From contig CAMQGK010000008.1 of the NCBI GenBank assembly GCA_947000775.1, positions 3,986,001-4,050,000 on the forward strand: DNA of 64,000 nt, read 5' to 3'. The notes beneath the pieces are model-generated. The model worked only from the letters and a program-made list of their open reading frames with translations. It was not told the origin of the DNA and searched no databases. Of the stretch, positions 23,159 through 34,450 are shown piece by piece. Position numbers and translations under genes: made by a program. Position 1 is the first letter of the stretch, and each line of letters opens with the position of its first letter. Origin of the DNA: Pterois miles. Its lineage: Eukaryota > Chordata > Actinopteri > Perciformes > Scorpaenidae.

Positions 23159-23730
23159 TTAAAGGGATAGTTTGGGTGTTTTGAAGTGGGGTTGTATGAG
23201 GTACTTACCCATAGAAAATGACGGCTGATGTGGCCCGAGCTTGGAGAGGCAGACAGGGATACCGACACCAGAGAAAAGCAATACAGTGCTGTGGACGGGG
23301 AAAGAAAAACATATTTTAGCCTCCTACACAAAAGGCTCAGCTAAATAAACCAATATCTATTTAAGTGCACATTATATTCAAAATACTGTCGCCGCTTTAT
23401 CTTGCTGTCAGACGGCTCGTTCCTTCTCCTTTCCGACGGTGAACTGAACTTAAAGTGAAACTTATCTATGCTCTCTCCAACGCCAGCAGGCTCAGACGAC
23501 AAAAAACAGTATAGATATGCTTCGCTTTCAGTTCAGTTTCCCTTCAGAAATCATTATAAATATAGTTGACACTTAAACTGCTTTAATTTTTTTTAGGTCA
23601 GTCTTTCTTTTTTATGACTAAAACACATATTTCTGCTGGCAGTCCTGCTGCTCCTTGACTGGTATATACACAAACTATGGATAAGTAGCTCATATAATCC
23701 CACTTCAAAACACCTGAACTGTCCCTTTAA
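23159..23730. mobile_element. TTAA-bounded miniature element (family D, copy 1)
   Basis: TTAA lies at 23159-23162 and 23727-23730. The terminal inverted repeat is about 30 bp: the left end AAAGGGATAGTTTGGGTGTT mirrors the right end AACACCTGAACTGTCCCTTT. It is non-coding and 572 bp long. The same family occurs at 40843-41661, sharing TTTTAGCC and GTATGAGGTACTTA-like words. Probably non-autonomous piggyBac-type, by target and structure. Confidence 0.8.
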
Positions 23731-24076
23731 ATTCAGCTCCAGAGGCAGGTCATTTTTATCAACAAACCCACTCTTTCTTTTCACATACTATATGAAATGC
23801 TCTAATATTAACAACAAAATGTTTTTAAAAAAGGCTCAGAGTCTTAAAATAAAAATATCTAACTGGTCTAAAATAAACTTATTTATGTAAGATCTGAAAC
23901 AAAGATCACTCTTTCCTTTCAACCCTTTTACATTGTTCTCTGATCCATCAGTCCTACTGTACGTCTGACTCATCGGGCTCTCAGTCAGCAATGACACTTG
24001 AAACAACAATGCACAAAAACGTACAGCAAGACGAGTATTTTGCTAGAATTGAGCAGAAGTCCTAAAAAAAAAAAAG

Positions 24077-24575
24077 AAGAGGACCTACTGTGCTTTTCCC
24101 CTTTCCTTTAGTGTGTTATATAGTTTTTTTGTGCATTTCAAAGGTCTGAAAAGTTAAGACCACACCAAAGGGGCCCCACAGAGAAGCTGCTCCTGACCTG
24201 CCAGAAACACCTTGCCTGAAGTCCCGCCTTTTCTTCCGTAACATGGTGATGTCACCAAGTAACACAGCTGGATAATACCTACCTTGCGGCCAGTTTGGCA
24301 CACCCTCAAACAAAGCTAGTTAGAGCTGAGCTGGGGCAGCGTCCGAAAAGGTTTGGTCGACCAATCACAACAGTGGATCAGCTGACCAATCTGAGCAGAC
24401 TGAGCTAATAGGGAGGGGCATGAGCTCAAACTGTTTCAGACAGATGGTGAAAAGAGATGCTGCAGCACAGCCGAGATGAGAAAAGTAAGCATTTTTTGAA
24501 CATTAAAACATGTTCTTGTAGAAAATACAAGTATGCACGTGAAAATACATAATAGGTCTAATAGGTCCTCTTTAA
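24077..24575. mobile_element. Small TTAA-type element with short inverted ends
   Basis: The left end GAGGACCTACTGTGCTTTTC is partly inverted at the right end (AATAGGTCTAATAGGTCCTC), which is followed by TTAA at 24572-24575. The interior carries GAGGGGCATGAGCTCAAACT and TTTTTTGAACATTAAAACAT, words I recall from a very common fish miniature element. The left TTAA is lost or replaced by an A-run. Confidence 0.6.
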
Positions 24576-24684
24576 AGGCACAGTGTTATTGTTGTTGTTA
24601 TATAGATAGATATATATAGAGACACACTGTGCAAATGTCACTAATCCGAAATCTGAGTCACTACTTTTAAGTTCACATCGTCAG

Positions 24685-25014
24685 CGCTGCACAATTAATC
24701 AAAATTTTATCAAAACTGCAGTATGGCCTCCTGCAATTTTTGAACTTTGGGTTTTGTAACTCAGGAGCAATATTTGTTAAAGGCAAAATGTGTGTGTTTT
24801 ACAGAGGTGTCCTGGCCTACACATCATATGGTACAGACTTAAGAAAACATCTTGATTTGACACAGAATCCCCACAAAAATTACACCATAATCATTGTTTT
24901 TACATAAAAATGAGAATGATGTAAAAATCATTCTCTCCAATATCACAAATCTTATTGCAATATCAGTCAAAATAATCGCAATTGGATGTTTTTACAAAAT
25001 CGTTCAGCCCTATA
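24685..25014. mobile_element. Probable hAT-type miniature element, second family
   Basis: It starts GCGCTGCACAATTAATCAAA and ends ACAAAATCGTTCAGCCCTA. The outer GCTGCACAAT and ATCGTTCAGCC are imperfect inverted repeats. The interior has stretches of AATCGCAATTGG type. No target duplication could be read with confidence. Confidence 0.55.
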
Positions 25015-26657
25015 TCAAGTTTTCAGTTACTTTGCACATGAAATAACCTAAACACTCCATCTATTTTTACATGCACGTCCAGTAATAAGAGGCCAGTTTC
25101 ATTAGCTATTAATTCCCATCAGTTTTGCTGATTATGAATCAAACAAAGTCCGAACTAAGACTCAAGAGCTCGACTTAGACTTTTTTTTTTTTTTTTTTTT
25201 TTTAGACAGTTTGCAGGTCCGATGATGCTGAGAGTGGAGGCACACATACATACAGTAGGTGTCTGCCTCCGGCAATGTGCAGTCAAGTACAAGTGGGAAT
25301 GAACGCTTCTCCGGCAGTCCCCCTGAGGGCATAAAACCGGTCAGCACCACAAAATGGAATGAGGTCCCTTTTTTTTTCTGACCGGCTTTTCTTAAAAATC
25401 TACCAACTGCTCAGTCAAAAAAACTTTTTCCGACAGGGCGTCTGGGGGTGACGTGAGGACACTGAAAGCTTGAATGGGCTCTATGCAAAACACGGAAGAA
25501 AAACAAGACCCATAAATGTCAGATTCCTCCAGATATCTGATATATCCCGGAGCTGCAATCTGTTTGCCGAGGCCGCCGTGTCATCCGGTAGAAAATACTG
25601 TGGGTCGACTCGAATGAAAGTGGTTTGTGTGGGCTCGGAGATTAGGAACGGAGACAAAGGAAGCGCCTGTGTGTGCGCTTGCAAAGGAAAGGGGAAATAG
25701 AAATAATACGAAACACACTGTTGTCTTCTACTTGCAGAAATGAAAGAACATTTATAATAGAGAAGTGTATTTTGACACAAAAAGAAAATATTGCCAGCAC
25801 TAAGGTATCCAAGGCTACAATAAAAACCCTTTTTCACACTGACACAACAGTTTTACCTCACTTTGACCTTCTTCTTCAAGGTCATCAATGTGTGCACAGT
25901 GTCTGCTGCTTCTATTAGCTCCTAAAGCGACGTCCCTCCCCATCAGCTAGTGTGTGAAATATTAAGCAGCGATGGAATTGGACAGGGGCTTTAAACTGCT
26001 TTGAGCAGATGCTCGGTGCTTTTAAGTGCTGAATAATACATTTTGGTTCAACGTCTCTGTCTCCATTAATGCCCCAGCTAAACGCTGCCGGGATTCTGCG
26101 TTATTATTTCTCATAAATACTACTCACACCCTGACAATCAAGATATGTTAGCACTCATGCTTGCAGTGGCGTGCACGCAGACATGCACAAATACGTGTGC
26201 ATGCATACACACACTGAGTCTGACTCACGTCTGCACCATTATGGTGATAATGCTCGGTTGCAGAGCCACTCAGGCGGCTACCGTGAACGGTCAAAATCAC
26301 CTGCTGCCCAAAAGGAACATTAAAGCTCATTTTAAGAGTAATAGATCTCATCAGTCAGTGAACCGAGAGCATTATACTTTGGACACGCACAAGCACACGG
26401 CCGTTTATTCAGTCGTAGTGATACTTTGTCATGAGCACTGACCGCCTTGCAATTACAGCACCCAAAATAGATTTCATGTATAAGTTTCTCAGTTTGCTTT
26501 ACTTAAAGCTATGTTTTCTTTCTTTGCTTTGCTCAGGTGGTCCAGCGTTACCTGACACTGAACTAGCTATTAATTCAGTCTTTTATGGTTGATACACAAA
26601 GTAATGTGCAATTACAAAGCTATCTTTTGCTCACAGAGATAGACAATATATATGTAC
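25015..26657. other. Repeat-poor tract with a poly(T) run
   Basis: Contains 23 T residues at 25181-25203. Frames of 76-118 codons overlap on opposite strands around 25470-25837 with no recognisable protein. The rest is unremarkable. Confidence 0.5.
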
Positions 26658-27479
26658 CAGGGCAGTCAATCAATTAAAATATTTAATCACGATTAATCAC
26701 ATTTTTTTTTTCCAACTGTGTTTTTTCAACACAATGAACCTTAAAGGGAGATTTGTCAAGTACTTAATACTCTTATCACACTGGAGTGGATAAATTTGCT
26801 GCTTTATGCAAATGTATGTATATATTTAGTATTGGAAATCAATTAACAACACAAAACAATGGCAAATATTGTCTAGAAACCCTCATGGGTACTACATTTA
26901 GCATAAAAAATATGCTGAAATGCGCGCTCCAGTATCTCAGTTGGTGCCCATATAACAAGGCTGAGTCGTAACTGCAGCAGCTCGGGTTCAAATCCATCCT
27001 GCGGCCATTACTGCATATCGCCCCTCTCTCTTTCTCTGTCCTGTTAATACAGGCTTGAAAAAAATATATATATCTTTAAAATATGCTCAAATCTTAACAG
27101 CTGTCAGTGTGTCAGTGTGCTGACTTGACTATGACTTGATCCAAACTGACTGTGATTATCATAAATTGGGCATGTCTGTGAAGGGGAGACTCGTGGGTAC
27201 CCAGAGAACCCATTTACATTCACATATCTAGAGGTCAGAGGTCAAGGGACCCCTATAAATTTGGCCATGACAGTTTTTTGTCACCACAGTTTTGCATGTT
27301 TGAAGTGTTATTTCAACATCATTCGCAACAAGCTAGTATGACATGGTTGGTACCAATGGATTCCTCCAGTTTTTATAGTTTCACATGATACCAGTATCTT
27401 CACTGTAGCTTTTAAACTGAGGCTGCTAAAAATCGTGAGTTGCGTTAATGCAATGAAGAATTTAATTTGATTTGTCCCA
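26658..27479 (+). mobile_element. hAT-type miniature element (family H, copy 4) carrying a SINE
   Basis: It starts CAGGGCAGTCAATCAATTAA and ends with a decayed terminus, TTTGTCCCA. The flanks ATATGTAC (26650-26657) and ATATGCAC (27480-27487) make a plausible 8-bp target duplication. Interior words match other family copies, for example GAAATCAATTAACAACACAA (shared with 60451-60745) and AGGTCAGAGGTCAAGGGACC (27232). A tRNA-derived SINE splits it at 26922-27077. Confidence 0.75.
26922..27077 (+). mobile_element. tRNA-derived SINE with 15-bp target duplication
   Basis: An A-box-like TATCTCAGTTGGTGCCC and a B-box-like GGGTTCAAATCCATCC show a tRNA-derived head. This is followed by a TGCATATCGCCCCTCTCTCT body and an A-rich tail. 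The direct repeats AAAATATGCTGAAAT (26907-26921) and AAAATATGCTCAAAT (27078-27092) differ at one position. Together they restore the uninterrupted family H sequence seen at 60640-60656, so this is a clean retroposition event. It is not a functional tRNA: the acceptor stem and anticodon arm do not fold properly. Confidence 0.85.
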
Positions 27480-27604
27480 ATATGCACTTTATCTCATTGC
27501 TTCCTATGGGTGGGGGAAAAATCAATGTGGCAAAGTATTGCAATATTTTGCATGTCAATATTATAACAATACATGGACATCAAGTAACAATCTTTTATTA
27601 AATA

Positions 27605-27755
27605 AACTATTAACGTCTTAATGCGACGGCATGTTAGCTTGTTAGGAAGAACGCTACATAATGCTCATAAGCTATGCTAAATTTTGGCAAACTGACATGG
27701 CTGTTTTCAAAGGGGTCCATTGACCTCTGACCTTAAGATATCTGAATCAAAACTC
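27605..27755 (-). mobile_element. hAT-type element fragment (family H, copy 5)
   Basis: A reverse-strand fragment with ATGCTAAATTTTGGC, then AAGGGGTCCATTGACCTCTG. It retains an intact DR1-type motif (27721-27733, minus). Both ends are missing. Confidence 0.65.
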
Positions 27756-29239
27756 AGATGAACAGAGTGAAATCTTATTAAATAAAGCAGATGCTTACAA
27801 ACTAGAACTTGCAGTTGCAAAAAGGCTTAAATGCTTAAAATCAAAATAAGGTCATTTCACAGTTATCCTCGTCATAGAGGAGTATCTGTTCTCTTTGGTC
27901 ACACTGCGCAGCACCTTCTCAGCTTTACCCTCTGAAACCCTTTTGTGTGTGAACCATTTATCATCTAAGTGGATTGACAGAGGATAGAACACATCTCCCG
28001 AGCCCCGCTGATGTAGCCGCCTCACTGTTATTCAATTATGGCGCAGCTTGCTTCCTGGAGACCATGAAGGCTAACAAGCCCCTATTCTAAGAAGTAGGGA
28101 GGAGATGATGTGCAGTTATGTCAAGGTTCACAGAGAGCCGACGCTAAGGCAGTAACCTCCTCCCCCCACGACATCTCTAATCCTTCACCGGCCGGGTCGA
28201 TCTGCGCCTTGCGGATCGATGGGCATTGGCAGGTCTAATTGATTTCTGTGGGAAAGGGATGCAGGCTCATCCAGCTAAAAGCCTGTGACCGCCACACACA
28301 AACAAGCCATGTGTGCTTTTTGGATATATGTGTCTGAGGCAAGTGATGCAGCCTGAGAGTAGATCAGGAAAGACCTGAGCGACTAATGGCTGTTCACACA
28401 GCCGATGAAAGTGTGCAAAAGTGTTAAAGCCTGACATTTTTCCCCTTCCACAGGGGATAAAGATGTAATCCAGGACTGAATGTAAATAGTAGAAAATCAG
28501 ATCCCCAGACATGAGACCTACATGTGATTTATTAACGCAGGATCTAATCAGAATTTGTCATGGTTGACATAACATAAATTATCATTCACCTAAGGCACAA
28601 GGGCCTGGGTGAAAAAAATCTATGCAACATTTTCCGGTGTAACTCTTACCTTGGGTGTCTTTTTGGTAATCATAGCGTGCATCATCCTGCAAGAGACAGA
28701 AAAGAAATCATTAGTAGCAGTGAGTGCTGTTGGTATACACAGATGTATCTCACACATGTATGCCTGGACTGAAAACCCTGTTAGACTGAATCCCAAACAG
28801 GAAGCATTTATCTAGCCTCTGGACATTTGGACATCTTAATCAGTGAATTCAGACCTCATCGCACCAGTGATGTGTAATTTACATGGCTGAATTGACCTGC
28901 TAGGGAGGCCCTGGGGCAAAAAAAGTGCTCCTGGGCCTCTATTAATCCCTTCTACTCTCTGTGCAATGTTATGTATTGCCATTTAATGCTACCATACCCC
29001 ATTTAGTTTATGGTCATTTAAACATTTATTTTGAAATATGCAACACATTTCATTCACATTTTGTACAGTATCTCATCACACGTTTACATGGTTTGAATGT
29101 TTTCTCATACTGTCAGGATACACCTGTATTCAATCAAATTTTCAGATGGGGTTGGGGGAAGGTATATTGTAATGAGCCTGCATGTGATGTAGGAAGGGAA
29201 GCCATATTTAAATAGCTAGTTGGTGGCCTAAACTGTATA
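27756..29239. other. Repeat-poor tract, possible conserved non-coding DNA
   Basis: No repeat from this window and no coding signal. The 27990-28270 stretch is GC-richer and contains homeodomain- and RBPJ-like words (see 28236-28254). Confidence 0.4.
28236..28254 (+). promoter_or_regulatory. Adjacent homeodomain core and RBPJ-like site
   Basis: TAATTGATT (28236-28244) is followed after three bases by GTGGGAA (28248-28254), which matches the RBPJ/CSL core used in Notch signalling. Motif-level evidence only. Confidence 0.2.
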
Positions 29240-30146
29240 TAAGAAGTGGACATAGTCACCGTTACATCACCCGTTGGTTTGTGGAGTGCAGTTCTGAAGC
29301 CTTGAGTTTGACATTTTGTTTTTTTGCAATCAGTACAACCGAATGCTGAATATAACTTTAACCAACTATAACCAGGTGATCAAAATAACTAGAATTAACT
29401 TTCATGACCTGAAAACACGCCGGATTAAGATTCTAAAATGAAATCACAGGCAACTTCCAGACCGGACAACACCGTGGTAGCAACCTGTCACAAGGTAGCC
29501 GCGCCCTAAATCATCCCCGGCTTTATGGTCTATCTGACTCTAAATGTGACCACAGTTTACTAAATGAACATCATGCTGTATTGAGGACTTGAAACTAGCA
29601 ATTAAGACCATAAACTCATGTTTACAATGTTTACTAAAGTAGAAGAAGAAGAAGAAGAAGATAGTCCTTTATTAGTCCCACTAGGGGAAATTCAATAGGG
29701 GAAATTCAATTTACACTCTGTTGTTAACTTATACACAGTACATGCAGACCCGAAACACACACATGCACAAACATGCAACAATGGAGAGGTGTCAGAGTGA
29801 TGGGGCTGCTCCTGACAAGCGCCCCGAGCAGTTGGGGGTTTGGTGCCTTGCTCAGGGGCACCTCGGCAGTGCCCAAGAGGTAAACTGGCACCTCTCCAGC
29901 TACCAGTTCACACTCAGTTCTTGGTCCATGTCGGGACTTGAACCGGTGACCCTCCGGTTCCCAAGCCAACTCCCTACAGACTGAGCTAATAAATCAAGTG
30001 AGAAGCAGGCTCATTTTCTCATAGACTTCTATAAAAAAAAAATCACACTTCTATTGCAACCAGAGGAGTCGCCTCCTGGTGGCTGTTAGAAAGAAAGCAA
30101 GATTAAGGCATTTCAGCATTGACTTCACTATTCAGACTCTAAGGTC
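29240..30146 (+). repeat. Interspersed repeat family A, copy 3, split by a SINE
   Basis: Parts 29240-29640 and 29988-30146 together align in order with 47095-47825. The 5' part contains the ATAGTCACCGTTACATCACC start, GGTAGCAACCTGTCACAAGG and GACCATAAACTCATGTTTAC. The 3' part contains AATAAATCAAGTGAGAAGCA and GAGGAGTCGCCTCCTGGTGG. The uninterrupted site is visible at 47655-47680. Confidence 0.8.
29641..29987 (-). mobile_element. tRNA-derived SINE with LINE-type tail, inserted in family A
   Basis: On the minus strand the head reads TTAGCTCAGTCTGTAGGGAG (A-box-like), then ACCGGTTCAAGTCCCG (B-box), then a GC-rich body, and ends GTGGGACTAATAAAGGACTA with (TCT)n. The tail resembles the type 1 LINE tails at 6930 and 13080, which is how a SINE borrows LINE machinery. 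Plus-strand positions 29683-29710 hold a tandem duplication of AGGGGAAATTCAAT. The first bases of the head are missing, and no clear target duplication remains. Confidence 0.8.
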
Positions 30147-30170
30147 GCCTACCATCACTGGATGGTAGGC
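30147..30170. repeat. Perfect 10-bp hairpin
   Basis: GCCTACCATC and GATGGTAGGC flank the loop ACTG. It sits immediately after the 3' end of family A copy 3. It might be part of an element end, but other family A copies do not show it. Confidence 0.8.
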
Positions 30171-31139
30171 ACTCTAGATACCCAAATATATGTGCATGAG
30201 CAATGAATTTTTCCACTATACGTCCCTGTTAAGGTAATAAACCAGGATCCACTTTAAGATCCCTTGCACATCAGTTGATATGGAGCTTTTGTGGTTCATT
30301 ACAAAACACATTTTCAAATTGATTAGTCCAAATCAGTTGAGATAAAATAAGCCTGGAGCTTTGGCCATCCAGCCTCGGTAAGCAATACTCGGTAGATACT
30401 GAATAAACTAGATAAACAGCCTCCTTCCTACAAACCGTGGATGTGATCACAGTGGATCCAGAGCTGTGAATCACCACAAACAATCTCAGACTTCACAGAC
30501 TGAGGAATAAATGTCTGATGTGTTCTGTTCAGACTTGGCACCACAATGTAATCTGTCCCTGATTGTCCATTCTTGCACATTATAGTCTGGCCAAGTCAGT
30601 AGCACAGTGACAGCTCATGTTACTTTGCGTAACAGGGCGAGGGATGCCAGTCGTGTGATCCGGCCCCGCAAGTGTTCAAAAGATGCAACAGCTCACTGAT
30701 CAAGACCCAACCCAATGCAGGAACGCTTGAATGCGCTGGGTGTATGTTAAACTCAGCACATTTAAATGATTTCTTGGCACACTGTGTGCACCCTGGCAAC
30801 GCCAGCTCCTTTGATTATCCCTTAAAACTTGAGCACATAAATGGCAGGACATGTTTTGATTGCTCGAGAGTCTGCACACTCCCTTAAACACTGTTCCAAT
30901 TTTTTATAGACCAATCAACAGCGTTGCACTGCCTAATTAATCTCCTTGAAGTTTTTCTGATTCATCATTTCATATCTCATTGATGTTTTTGGTGTTCAAT
31001 AATATGCAGATTTCCTGTCTTACCTCAGCAAACAGATGGCAGGGAGAGACATGCTGTATGTTTTTGGATGGCTGACAAAGCATGCAGTGAAATGAATTTG
31101 AGCTTAAACTGAAATCTGTGGAGCATAACATGGAAGGGG
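30171..31139. other. Unique DNA, nothing recognised
   Basis: No repeat, RNA gene or coding region recognised. Confidence 0.5.
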
Positions 31140-31545
31140 TCACACTTATTTGTGTTTCTTAGCTTGAATTTCAGCTGAAATAAAGAAAGGGGCAAAAAGA
31201 AGGCCAATAGAAGTCTATGAGAAAATGAGCCTACTTCGCACTTAATTTATTACCTCAGTAAACTCCCATTTAGAGTCAATAGACCATAAAGCAGAGCATG
31301 TTTTAGGGCGTGGCAACCTTGTGATTGACAGGTTGCTGCAACGACCTATCCAAATCCTCTATTCAAAACCACTGCCTAAACGAACCTACAGCCTAACCCA
31401 ACGTTTTTGGCGTTCAGCTTTTGGTTGTATTTAGCTCCACCCTCTCGTGTCACTTCTGGTTGCAAAAAACCAAGATGGCGACAAACTTGAGGCTTCAAAA
31501 CGGCAGTTCACAAATCAATGAGTGATATCATGGTGACTAAGTGTT
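31140..31545 (-). repeat. Interspersed repeat family A, copy 4, with alternative 3' end
   Basis: Reverse-orientation family A from about 31202 (words CTATGAGAAAATGAGCCTAC, GGCGTGGCAACCTTGTGATT, CCAAGATGGCGACAAACTTG). The internal segment around the AACATCATGCTGCATTGAAG landmark is deleted. The first 49 bases (31140-31188) are a block shared with 31792-31838 that replaces the usual 3' end of the family. Confidence 0.7.
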
Positions 31546-31791
31546 CAGGCTACGAGATAAATCTGAGGGGGCTGTGAGATGTTTATTGGGGTAGAAAAGA
31601 AAAAGTTCTACTGTACAAAATTGTATTCATTTTTGTATTTTTTCCTAATCTTTGGGCCTCAAACATAAATCATTATTTAAAGCAAGGCTGTAACAATAAC
31701 ACATTGTTCCTCCTACAAATTAAAAGTGGAATCCATAAGCAATAAAACACAAATTGCTTATTAAAATATGCTCTGGGGTTTTCACACTTAT

Positions 31792-31975
31792 TTGTGTTTC
31801 TTAGCTTTAATTCCAGCTGAAATAAAGAGGGGGGCGACTCCTCTGGTTGCAAATAAAGTCTGATTGTCTAGAAGTCTATAAGAAAACTTCTCACTTGATT
31901 TGTTAGTTCAGTAAACATTGTAAGTTTATGGTCTCAATCACTAGTTTCAAGTCTTCTTCATTACAGCATTTTGAG
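31792..31975 (-). repeat. Interspersed repeat family A, copy 5, same alternative 3' end
   Basis: Begins with the 47-bp block (TCACACTTATTTGTGTTTCT ... CAGCTGAAATAAAGA), about 94% identical to 31140-31188. It continues GGCGACTCCTCTGGTTGCAA and TTTATGGTCTCAATCACTAG in reverse family A order. The 5' half is absent. Confidence 0.7.
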
Positions 31976-32134
31976 CATTATGAGCTCATAAAACAGTTCA
32001 TATGATATCTTACGAAAAGTCATTCCTCATTTTTCGTGTAATTTTCCCACAAAAGTCCAGAAACGCATCAGTATCCGCTTGTTACATGCTTACAGTCTTT
32101 TCAAAACAAACCTCCGTCTTTACAGCAAACAACT

Positions 32135-32285
32135 TGGTTAGGTTTAAGCAACAAAACTACTTTGTTAGGTTTAGGAAAAGATCGTAGTTTGGGTTAAAAT
32201 AACTTCAGAAGTGGCCTAAGTGTAGAAGTTAGGTGACAGACAAAACAATGTTGACATCCAGTTTAAAACAGGAAATGCTCTTTGT
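32135..32285 (+). repeat. Interspersed repeat family G, copy 1
   Basis: Shares TTGTTAGGTTTAGGAAAAGA, AGTTTGGGTTAAAATAACTN-type words and ACAATGTTGACATCCAGTTT with 42785-42995. Class unknown. Confidence 0.65.
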
Positions 32286-34099
32286 ACTTCCTGGTTCATG
32301 ATTACATGGATTGATAGGATACATATGAATTATGGAACATTAATTTCCATATGTATAGCTGAAAACAGCCTGAATCATATTTCTGCAGCCCCCAGATGAT
32401 TCTTGTGGTTTAAGATTTAATGCAAATTAATTGAAAGTGTAATTTAACAACATGAACATGTGTATTTTTTAATTATTTTATCTACTGATGTTGATTTTTT
32501 TGAAGTATATGACATCATTACATAAATGAAACTATGCTGTCTTATAAGACTTACGAATGTACAGAAAAACAAAACTACCATCAAAAAATCACGTCTCCCC
32601 ACCAGTTTGCCACATGTACAAGAAGCTGTGTTACGCATGCAGAATCTTAGTGAAGAGCAGCAAATTAAACTGATTAAAAAGACGTCTGACGCCTTCTGAA
32701 GGAACCTCTTCCCCTGCAACATGTTAATATCAGACGCAGTTTGAATTCAATTAAAGCAACATGTGCTGGAATGCTAAGGAAACGCTCTCCCATTATACTT
32801 GCAATATTCTTTTTTAATCCGAGTTTAAGTAGGCGCCTGGAAGCCTTTTGTAATTGTATTAGGTTTAAAACTTCAGCTGCGCAAGTTGTTGATTAAAAAA
32901 ACACGAATCATGGCAGTTAATTCTTTATTATAACGGATCCCTGCATGATAATAAATCTCTGAATAAGATCAAACATGCCGCTGTGTCATCCACGCATGTA
33001 TGCATATGCACACAGCACAGCACAAACCAATACATATCTATTATTACATAATATAAGTGTAGTGGTAAAATTTGAAGGAAAAAATACCATCAATCTTAAG
33101 CATTTTCTTTTACACATTGGATCTGATTAATACATTTATGTTATTTAAGTGAACAGGAAATTATCTGCTTAGCATTTACTATGTGTCAAATTAACAACAC
33201 AAGACTTTAAAACTTCTCGGCATAAATTAGACAGAATCTCAGGGAGCTGAATCTCAGTGGAAATGTTTTCTGCCACGCAGTTCATATTTCATAGCACACC
33301 CGCTACCATTAATTGCATTTGCAGATATTCAGACGCAAACTGCTTTTAATACAAATTACTTCAGACAGCAAGTAATGACTTTTCCCCTCTTTCACAACAG
33401 TTGCGATCTCGCACATCTTTTCATATTCAGGGCTCGTGAGAATACACCCACAACCTTCTAATCACAGCTCGTTTCCCCGCGTCTCACGCTGGCGTTTTTC
33501 CAAATGTCACTCGTCTCGATGCAGGTGGAGGTCGGACCGACTATGTTTCCATCTAAAAGATAATCTAGGAAATTAAATTCCCATCCTTATTAATATTATT
33601 ACGATATAAACATGGCAGATTGAACAGTACATATTAATAATTGCGCAGCTTTATTCTCATGCAGCTGTCCATCTGTTGTGTTTTCCCTCCATCCACCTGA
33701 AACCCTGGTGGAGGAGCAGCAAGCATCGCTCTGTCACGGACATGCTCTCTCCTTTTCACCCACGGGTTAGGCCATCTATTTGAAATTCTGTGGGAGTGTG
33801 GCTGTGGCCTGGCCTTCCTCACCTGGCTACCCCTTTGTTCTGCTCCTCCAAACTACCGGTGTCTATTAAGGTCAGTCCGGGGAAGTGGCCAGTCTGCTTG
33901 ATTCAGACCCCCTTTTCTCATTGCTAAGTTGGCCCAAAAGAACAAAGAGGAAAAACAGAATCATCGCTTCTTATACCAGAAATGCAAAAGCTAAAAAAAA
34001 AGTACAAAGAAATCAATGTAGCGCCTCCTGATGACTAATGGGCGATCTAAATAAAGTTTTAATTGGTACAGAAAACACCTGGAGTACAATTATGTACTT
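32286..34099. other. Repeat-poor tract, no gene recognised
   Basis: AT-rich in 32740-33250 and more balanced in 33400-33900. No recognisable exon or repeat. Possible conserved non-coding DNA. Confidence 0.4.
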
Positions 34100-34450
34100 T
34101 ATGTGCTTTTTAACAGCTTCAGGACTTATTTCAACAAACACATGAATGACAAATTAAAGGAAAAACAATGCAAACGCTTCTATATAAGACACAAGGGATC
34201 ATAAAATGGTTTGATGACTATGAAAATGATGTGAATCATTCACGGGCGCCAGTCCCAAGTGAACACTTATGGGAAATTTTGAAGCGATGTGTTCAAAAAC
34301 ACCAAATGAGGGAATGTTGTCTGACGAATGGTGAGCGCTGAAGCTGCTCTGCAGGCTGATATTGGCCCAACACCTCACTGAGACGCTTTATGTTGGTGTT
34401 TCCTGTAAGTTGTCACTCATCTCTACATGTATGTGAAATGACGCTGTAGC
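34100..34450 (+). mobile_element. Second Tc1-like transposon remnant
   Basis: The left part (ACATGAATGACAAATTAAAG) and right part (GTAAGTTGTCACTCATCTCT region, 34408-34430) are inverted relatives. They bracket a transposase C-terminus. Most of the element, including the N-terminal half, is gone. It is a different family from the copy at 2599-3695, judged by its protein words. Confidence 0.65.
34210..34381 (+). pseudogene. Tc1-like transposase, C-terminal fossil
   Basis: Frame 34210-34341 reads YENDVNHSRAPVPSEHLWEI then LKRCVQ before a stop. After a frame shift, 34340-34381 reads EAALQADIGPTPH and stops. These correspond to the family words NDVNH..., SPDLNPIEHLW and IEAVLAARGGPTPY. The catalytic glutamate region survives in altered form (PSEHLW). 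The missing N-terminal half and the frame shift make it inactive. Confidence 0.75.

Noticed and set aside
26922..27077. Functional tRNA gene
   Set aside because: A- and B-box-like words are present, but the cloverleaf does not close. A SINE body, an A-rich tail and a target duplication follow.
29930..29987. Functional tRNA gene on the minus strand
   Set aside because: The tRNA-like head is continuous with a SINE body and LINE-type tail. The acceptor stem is missing.
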